A DNA stretch of 64,000 nucleotides from Thelephora terrestris (lineage: Eukaryota; Basidiomycota; Agaricomycetes; Thelephorales; Thelephoraceae). Both the position numbers and the translations under genes were made by a program. How positions within the stretch are numbered: position 1 is the stretch's first letter; each line of letters opens with the position of its first letter. Below, piece after piece: positions 58,358 through 64,000 of the stretch. Where the stretch lies: assembly GCA_015956445.1 (NCBI GenBank), contig WIUZ02000020.1:310001-374000 (forward strand), in the 5' to 3' direction. The notes below the pieces were generated by a model. The model saw only the letters and a list, made by a program, of their open reading frames with translations, was not told the DNA's origin and did not search any database.

Positions 58358-59142
58358 TGTATCACGTGATGCTCATCTTGGGCCAGTCTGTATGGCGGTC
58401 GAAGTGCACAAAAAACATTCTCACGCGCGCGATGCAATCGCGCGAAACCTGTCACCCCGCACGAAACTCCCCAATCATCTCGCACGAAACTTGTTGCTCA
58501 CCTCGCACGTGTTGTCCCCCATGTCGCACAAACACCCAGACTCCTCCTGAGGGGGATTCCTACCTTTTTCCGAATAGATCCGAAGGTAGGCAGTCTGCTC
58601 TGTCAGTTTGCGCCCTATCTAGAGGCAGTTTCGGGGCGGTATTCCCATTTTTCTGACCTTCGGAACGGCCTCGGAACTTTCCAAGACCCGTGATCCGATC
58701 AATTCCTCGGTATTCCGCTTAGCATTGCCAAAAATTGACACCCAAAAACTCGCCGGAGTGTTGTCTGGCGTCGTGCTGCCGCTGAGGCTCCTGCAACAGC
58801 CTTCCTACATTTGATTTTATCTTATGTTATTTTTGACATATTTTAGTAGTTAGACTATTCTATTATGAATTGGTGAAGGAGTGTTCGGAGGGCTCACATC
58901 AAGATAGACAGGATATAATAATCTCAGCAGCAGTACGTGAAAAATAAAAGCAATGCTGAGGGGTGAAAATGGGCGAACCACAGTGAGGTTCAATATCTAT
59001 TGAGCGGGAAGCGGAATGTCTCGAAACGGGATGCGGTGTCGGACCCCTGGATTAATCATGATTTATTTATGATTTTTCGCACAATTAATAGTGTACATAC
59101 AGCCCAAGGAAGAATATTTTATGGATAATTGTTTATTCGTTT

Positions 59143-59183
59143 GATAAGATAAGGACGAACAGATAAGATAAGAGATAAGATAA
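59143..59183 (+). promoter_or_regulatory. GATAAG cluster
   Basis: Several GATAAG hexamers lie within about 40 bp (from 59143). GATAAG is the binding site of fungal GATA factors such as nitrogen or iron regulators; a cluster this tight is not expected by chance but may also be a simple repeat. Confidence 0.6.
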
Positions 59184-59186
59184 GCC

Positions 59187-59390
59187 TGGAAAGTCATGGA
59201 AAACCATGGAATTCCTTGGAACCTACTGGAAAACACTGGAACATATTAGAAGGTAATGGAACATTCTAGAAGGTGACGGAATGTCACAGGTGTGACCACT
59301 TGTCACCCAAAGGAACAAGACAGAAAGCCATGGAACACGATGGAATGCTATGGAACAGTGTGGAATGCATTGGAATGTTCTGGAACATTC
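59187..59390 (+). promoter_or_regulatory. 10-bp-phased TGGAA array containing heat shock elements
   Basis: TGGA (or TAGA/CGGA) recurs exactly every 10 bp from 59187 to 59280, and again as TGGAA from 59331 to 59385. Within it, 59373-59390 reads GAA-TG-TTC-TG-GAA-CA-TTC, four alternating nGAAn units, and 59259-59271 reads GAA-CA-TTC-TA-GAA. These fit the heat shock factor consensus. A TATATATA box follows at 59404-59411. Confidence 0.65.
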
Positions 59391-59403
59391 TCCTGTAAAT
59401 TAG

Positions 59404-59411
59404 TATATATA
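59404..59411 (+). promoter_or_regulatory. TATA box downstream of the heat shock elements
   Basis: TATATATA lies 14 bp behind the last GAA/TTC unit, the usual place for a core promoter driven by upstream sites. The transcript start would be near 59435. No coding sequence follows closely; the next reading frame starts at 60375. Confidence 0.5.
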
Positions 59412-60374
59412 GACCTCAACCACACTTCTAAGGGACAAGTAGTTCACCCCACCGGGACAGCAGCTCACCTACTGCTCAGGGAGAATCACCAACAGCTCAG
59501 TCTCCACCTAGACTGAGGCTCTCTTTGTTAGTTTTTCCCCACAACTTTACATCTACCCTCTACCCCTTAGGACTGATTGGTTGAGTGATTTTGAGTAATC
59601 ACATACCACTTTCAGCCTCATCCTCTGTGTGAAGAAGCACTAAGTCAGAAGTACTGAATAAGCCTAGCACATTTGTGACGTCGGAGTTTTTGGTGTCTGT
59701 GTTACTAAAGTCTGATACTTTAGGCAGATAGCCCTCCACCTCAGAAGAGTGATTGTCTAGGTGACAGCCAGATTTAGCAAGTACCACAAAGGTTTACAAC
59801 ATATTCTACGACATACCGTTCTATCTCAAGTTTATTTGAAGTTATATTTGTTTGACGTACTAGGGGTCATCTGCAGCGAGTTTAAGGTATCTGATATACC
59901 TCTATAAATTCTACAACATATCTTGTCACTTTTACGACATATCAAGCACAGCCTCAGGTGTAAGCGTACACCTTCCTTATTTGGTTTAGCCTCACGACAC
60001 AGCCTCAACACAGCCTAAGCACAGGACTATTACACAGCCTCAAGCACAGCCTCAAGGTCCATTCTTGAGTCAGGAACTCCATTCCCATCAGAACACAGAT
60101 TCCCACGATCAAGTTAGGTGTCTAATCAGAGTGGACAGAGCCCCTGAGTGATAACATTACTGATTCCCTGGAATAATTACTGAGGGACACACTACAAGTA
60201 GATCCCCAGTGAACTCATCAGGTGTCGGAAAAACTGTGGGGGCATTATAATGATGCGTCAATAGTTGTTTGCTTCTAATACGTTTTTACTTAATTAACAA
60301 GCGGGTGCCGGCCATAAATAAGTAAATTACTTAAGTCATTATTATTACCGGCATCAATTATTATCCCTTTGATC

Positions 60375-61120
60375 ATGCCTCCCCGGTCAAAGAGACCACC
60401 ACAGCGTCCGGCGCTGGAAAGTAAGATCTGTCCTCACTGTGGCAATGCTTTCAACTCGAGGGGCTTTGTTCAGCATGAGCGGTCATGCCGAGAACGCCCG
60501 GAGGAGCCGATCCTCGTTATCGACCACACAGCTGAAAACACAGATCCCAAACCTGGGGAAAACGGTACGTCGTGAGCGCTCCTTTGCTACGGATAGTATT
60601 ATTCTAACCCAAAGATCACAGACGATGGGATCCCGATTGCAGCAATCGCTGATGATCTGCACACCACAGACGACGTTCAAGTTGAGCAATCGGATAGGTC
60701 TACTGACAATAGAGGTGGGCAGTACGTTTCTAAAATCAGATTCGGGTGCGACTAACAGATTTTTATTGACAGGATCAGGCGACCAGACCCCAGACAATGG
60801 CGATATCAAGATCGAGTATCACCCCCACAGCGGCAAAGGCACCCATATTCTCAGCTCTGATGAATACAGGGAGTCCTTCCGCGACCATTCCGAACCAACA
60901 CCACCTGATGATGATAGGCCATGGCTCCCCTTTTCTTCCCAGGAAGACTTCGAGTTCACGGAATTTGTCCACGATGCAGCGCTCAATCAGAAACAAATCA
61001 ATAGGCTGATTAAATTAATCAGAACGTGTCAGAAGGAGCCGAATAAGTTCACGTTTCGTAACTTCAAGGATATGAGAGCTTCGTTGGACGACGCCAGCAA
61101 GCTGCTCACCCCGGTAACTA
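60375..61120 (+). pseudogene. Plavaka-type transposase, front part (second element)
   Basis: The ATG at 60375 opens MPPRSKRPPQRPALESKICP, a zinc-finger-like N-terminus (CPHCGNAFNSRGFVQHERSC). Two short introns follow, then a long exon with IKIEYHPHSGKGTHILS, DDRPWLPFSSQEDFEFTEF and LNQKQINRLIKLIRTCQKE, reaching DDASKLLTPVT. These blocks are typical of the N-terminal part of this transposase family. The coding exon is interrupted at 61121 by a 2.4 kb insertion; the next codons are found at 63513. It is a different subfamily from the transposase at 17788-22087. Confidence 0.8.
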
Positions 61121-61226
61121 CGTTTTAAGATCATATGTACATGTACACTATTAAATTTTAATCCCAGTTTAAACGCCATGAAGTCACTTGTGATTTTGAG
61201 GGTGACTGTCAGGGTTGTAGGCCTGC

Positions 61227-61850
61227 TTACTGTTTGTGGGGCGCTAGAGGATTAGCGGAAGGATGAGGAGTGTCGGGTCTTGTTTTGAAGGGGGTTCTGG
61301 GTGTGGAGACGAGGGGAGGAGGAATATCCAGGGAGAGAGGTGACTCTGTCTGATAAGGGTGAACGGGTGAGTGGTAGTCCTGGCAGAACTGGTTTAGTTG
61401 CTGCACGAAGGGTTCGAAGTCTTGGTCGCTAAGACGTTCGAAGTTGACGAGGTATTCTATAACCGAATAAGGTAATTCAGTTGGAATTTCCCACCAAAGG
61501 ACAATGATAGCGGGGGAATGGGTATGGATGTTAGTGGTAAGATGAACCCGCGGAGAAGGGAAATAAAAGGCTGGGCTGATACTGAAATAGACAGTTGCAA
61601 GGACGCTCTCGGTGAGATCTGAATTCCAAAGGAATTGGTGATCTGCTCCCAGGAGAAATGGGGGAGTTGTGACTCCGGCGTCGAGAGCTGCAAAGGGTCG
61701 ATAGTAAGGAAAATGGGTGAGTAAACCGGCGGTTCGGTTTACTTGAAGACTTCTGATGAGCTTATACTCCCAGATAGATCTCCTGGCGTCAGGAACGACT
61801 GGTCGTTGAACTGGACTTGTAGAAGGGAAAGGATTTGGAGCGCTGAACAT
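61227..61850 (-). CDS. unrecognised protein encoded in the insertion (minus)
   Basis: An uninterrupted frame of 207 aa begins MFSAPNPFPSTSPVQRPVV at 61850. The middle is protein-like (SIWEYKLIRSLQVNRTAG, FLLGADHQFLWNSDLTES, LPYSVIEYLVNFERLSDQDF); the C-terminus is Pro/Ser/Thr-rich. No family recognised, no signal peptide. It is divergent from the gene at 62515, with 664 bp between starts. The long frame and codon-like composition argue for a real gene, but it could be a decayed piece of a larger one. Confidence 0.5.
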   Translation of the reverse strand: MFSAPNPFPSTSPVQRPVVPDARRSIWEYKLIRSLQVNRTAGLLTHFPYYRPFAALDAGVTTPPFLLGADHQFLWNSDLTESVLATVYFSISPAFYFPSPRVHLTTNIHTHSPAIIVLWWEIPTELPYSVIEYLVNFERLSDQDFEPFVQQLNQFCQDYHSPVHPYQTESPLSLDIPPPLVSTPRTPFKTRPDTPHPSANPLAPHKQ

Positions 61851-62167
61851 ACACTAGCAGGAAGATTCCTGCTGAGATGAGTTAGAAAAGGTAAGGCGTG
61901 AGGAGAATTCCTCAGCTTACTTTTATATTCGAGTTGTGGGTAGAGAGGTACAGAAGAGATTGAGAATGGGGGAAAGAAAGGAGCGAACGCTCTTCCTTAT
62001 ATACCCAGTCCTTTACAGGAGTCATAATTCTACAAGGAACCAAACGTGTGTAAACATGGTCTGTGCGTACTTTAGGGTAGGTTGAATGAGTCGGGGAAAA
62101 GGGACTTAGGGCGATGAACGGTAATGACTAATACTAAAAACAAATAGGAGGAGCGACTAGGGGGATG

Positions 62168-62322
62168 TCTTCTGATCGACGGGGATTTCTCTGGGTTTCG
62201 GAAGTAGTAGAAGCGTGGCGGGGATTTCCCCTGATCGATGGGGATTTCTCTGGGTTTCGGGAGTAGTAGAAGTATGGAGGGGAAATCTTCTGATCGATGG
62301 GGATTTCTCAGGTTTTGATGGG
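62168..62322. repeat. 62 bp minisatellite, about 2.5 copies
   Basis: The block gatcgatggggatttctc is repeated about every 62 bp together with tgggtttcgggagtagtaga. It stands between two divergent genes, where their promoters should be. Confidence 0.85.
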
Positions 62323-62514
62323 ATCGCGATCTGGGGTTGAGGGTTTGTTTACCCTAATTGGGACTTTAATAGAAAATGATTATTGTTTTCCCCTTTTGGG
62401 ATTCTGTTGAGTCAGGATGTATTTAAGTCAGGGGGTTTAATGATTGTTCCCTCCATCGTCTCTTTTCTACTCCCACCAAACCAACCACCACTCTTCTAAC
62501 CAACCTTTGGATAT

Positions 62515-63425
62515 TATGTCTTCTTCCGTCGCCAACAACGCCGCACTCAACGCCGCTGCCACCCCTTTCGACTTTACTCCGCCCTTCGAGGCGAATGCTC
62601 CTTACAATGTGGAGCAGCACCTATATGACTCCCCCGCCAACATCGCTCATGACAACCGCGTCGCCATCGACTTCCTCACCGCTCACAACGCTCCTGCTGA
62701 GTTCTGGGAGCAGGCTGGGTACGAAGACCCCAGACTTCCCATGCCTCGGATGCAGGCTCAACACCCTGCGGCCTCTCGCTTGTTGGACGTTATGGAGAGG
62801 GACAGGGAGGATAGAATCGCGAAGTTGGAGAAGCGCGTGGACCTCATGTACGTTATCATGAACAGTTTGAATGATGACTTCTCTCACTTTGCTTTGGAAC
62901 ATTGGGGACCTTTCCAGGCATCTCTCTTCCGATATTTCGGACACCAATGCCATGGGGCCTATTGCACCGACCCCCCTTGCAAGTCCCCAGTCGTCCCTTC
63001 GCCACCGCCAGGATCAGGGTGTTCCTCTCCCTCCATCCCCTCCCTGGAGTCCTGCCCCAGTTCGCCAGATGGTGGAGAGGTCCCAGAAGAAGAAGACCTG
63101 CAAGAGTCCGATGACTCGTTCTGGTCAACGTTGTCGTCCCTCCGACAAGTCACGGCAGGTGAAGATGAAGTTGAAGGTGGAAGTGGCGGGTCTCCAAGAC
63201 CGCTATGGGTTCTCCTTAGTGAGCGGGGCCTTGCTGGACGTGCGACGAGAGATGTATGAGAGTCTCTCTCATGATGTGTTGGGGTGTAGGGAATGTTGGC
63301 AGGATCCGGTGACGCGAGAGTGGTCTTATTGCCCTGAAAGTGTTTATAATCCTCACCACTTCGCTCACCGTTGCCCTCTTCCTCAGAACTGTTCATGCGA
63401 TGTCGACCCATTCGTTCTTGTTTGA
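62515..63425 (+). CDS. unrecognised protein encoded in the insertion (plus)
   Basis: The ATG at 62515 (MSSSVANNAALNAAATPFDF) opens a frame with APYNVEQHLYDSPANIAHDN, FLTAHNAPAEFWEQAGYED, SRLLDVMERDREDRIAKLEK (a coiled coil) and FRYFGHQCHGAYCTDPPC. The frame then becomes Pro/Ser/Glu-rich. A second frame, joined by an unplaced intron or a frameshift near 63000-63150, carries DRYGFSLVSGALLDVRREMY, GCRECWQDPVTREWSYCPES and HRCPLPQNCSCDVDPF up to 63425. The cysteine clusters suggest metal binding. No family recognised. Confidence 0.45.
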
Positions 63426-63512
63426 GTCGATAGTCCTTCTTTTTTATCTTTGTACTATTACTACTGCGAATGAGACCAATGTCTTGAATTACTTGTGCGA
63501 TTTTGGCTACTA

Positions 63513-64000
63513 TGTCACGCGTTCGTGACAGTGACGGACTAACGTACGAGACCCAGTGCCGCCCGCTCTGGGATTGGATCCTCGACCATTTGGTCGATCC
63601 AGATCTTGTACGCCAGTTTGAGTGGGACGCGCGAAAGGTCTTCAGGTACAATAAAGAAAAGGATACGTACGTACAACTTTATACAGAGCCATGGACTGGA
63701 AAGCGCTTTTGGGACGTCCAGGTGAGATTTATTAATTCTTTTTAAATCTGGGGCTCGTGCTGAAAAGATTTGAAGTCGAACCTACCGGCAGACGCCAAAA
63801 TGCTCTGCCTCGAGTTGTACGCCGACAAAACAAAACTCTCGTCGTTTGGGACGCAGAAAGGTTACCCTGTAATGGCTAGGATCCTCAACCTTCCAGTGGG
63901 AATCCGAAATGGCGACGGCTTTGGGGGTGCTCGCGTTGTCGGATGGCTTCCTGTGGTATGTTTAAAATACTTTTAATTTGTACAGAATTAATTCTACATA
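63513..64000 (+). pseudogene. Plavaka-type transposase, continuation after the insertion
   Basis: The frame resumes MSRVRDSDGLTYE and continues CRPLWDWILDHLVDPDLV, FEWDARKVFRYNKEKDTY and EPWTGKRFWDVQ. After a short intron it reads SNLPADAKMLCLELYADKTK and LSSFGTQKGYPVMARILN, then NGDGFGGARVVGWLPV. The YADKTKLSSFG block corresponds to YSDSTHLASFG of the first element and probably holds a catalytic Asp. The gene continues beyond the window, so the state of its remaining part is unknown. Confidence 0.8.

Larger units (their letters stand above)
58358..60374. other. 2 kb gene-free, AT-rich regulatory/repeat stretch
   Basis: No gene is seen. It holds the GATAAG cluster, the phased TGGAA array, heat shock elements and a TATA box described separately. 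Short repeats of CACAGCCTCAA (about 59998-60056) and of (t)acaacatat/acgacatac (59797-59940) also occur. It is probably the 5' part of the second Plavaka-type element, or an older repeat. Confidence 0.5.
61121..63512. mobile_element. 2.4 kb insertion inside the transposase exon
   Basis: ACTA occurs at 61117-61120 and again at 63509-63512. Leaving out 61121-63512 joins the two halves of a transposase exon in frame (LLTPVT to MSRVRDSDGL), so the segment is an insertion with a probable 4 bp target duplication. I see no terminal inverted repeats. It carries two divergent unrecognised genes and a minisatellite. Confidence 0.7.

Noticed and set aside
59300-59600. LTR of a retrotransposon downstream of the heat shock elements
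   Set aside because: The promoter-like order would fit an LTR, but I found no matching second LTR, primer binding site or reverse transcriptase in the window.
1-64000. tRNA genes and CRISPR arrays
   Set aside because: No B-box/A-box pairs with a foldable cloverleaf and no regularly spaced direct repeats were seen; CRISPR is not expected in a fungal genome.

Overview
The window looks like nuclear DNA from a mushroom-forming basidiomycete (Agaricomycetes). Genes are split by many 45-70 bp GT-AG introns. Several families typical of this class are present: BTB/POZ proteins, DUF6535, DUF6697, DUF6698, Plavaka-type transposases and a GRDP/DUF1399 protein. I saw no tRNA, rRNA or CRISPR array. All family names come from recognising protein motifs by eye; no database search was run.

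Left part (1-31.9 kb) is accessory and repeat-rich. A gene-poor stretch contains a run of 31 G. Two head-to-tail BTB-domain genes follow (1959-4338). Next come a full DUF6535 membrane-protein gene (5676-8742, minus) and decayed relatives at 4403-4948, 9632-10131 and 28926-29550. Three tandem histidine-phosphatase (phosphoglycerate-mutase-like) genes lie on the minus strand: copy A 10845-12250, copy B 13617-15065, and copy C. Copy C is split by a 9.4 kb DNA transposon at 15845-25279. The transposon has 17 bp terminal inverted repeats and a Plavaka-family transposase. It also carries a divergently transcribed DUF6698 gene, a tandem pair of small unrecognised genes and a further weak candidate gene. 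A secreted class 3 lipase (27457-28704) and the mitochondrial glutamyl-tRNA(Gln) amidotransferase A subunit (29975-31856) follow.

Middle part (31.9-47.4 kb): the 3' end of the amidotransferase gene and its DUF6697-type neighbour were duplicated in tandem, leaving one truncated copy of each. A gene-poor stretch (35.4-40.4 kb) precedes a conserved block: a Hua1-like zinc-binding protein, a MADS-box transcription factor (divergent from it), a UBA-UBX p97-adaptor protein, and an ER protein disulfide isomerase ending in HEEL.

Right part (47.4-64 kb): two tandem O-methyltransferase genes with matching TATA promoters, a GRDP/DUF1399 protein and mitochondrial cardiolipin synthase. After a gap comes a striking regulatory-looking array (GATAAG cluster, 10-bp-phased TGGAA boxes, heat shock elements, TATA box) at 59143-59411. 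A second Plavaka-type transposase of a different subfamily begins at 60375 and runs off the window. Its coding exon is broken by a 2.4 kb insertion (61121-63512) carrying two divergent unrecognised genes and a minisatellite in the space between them.
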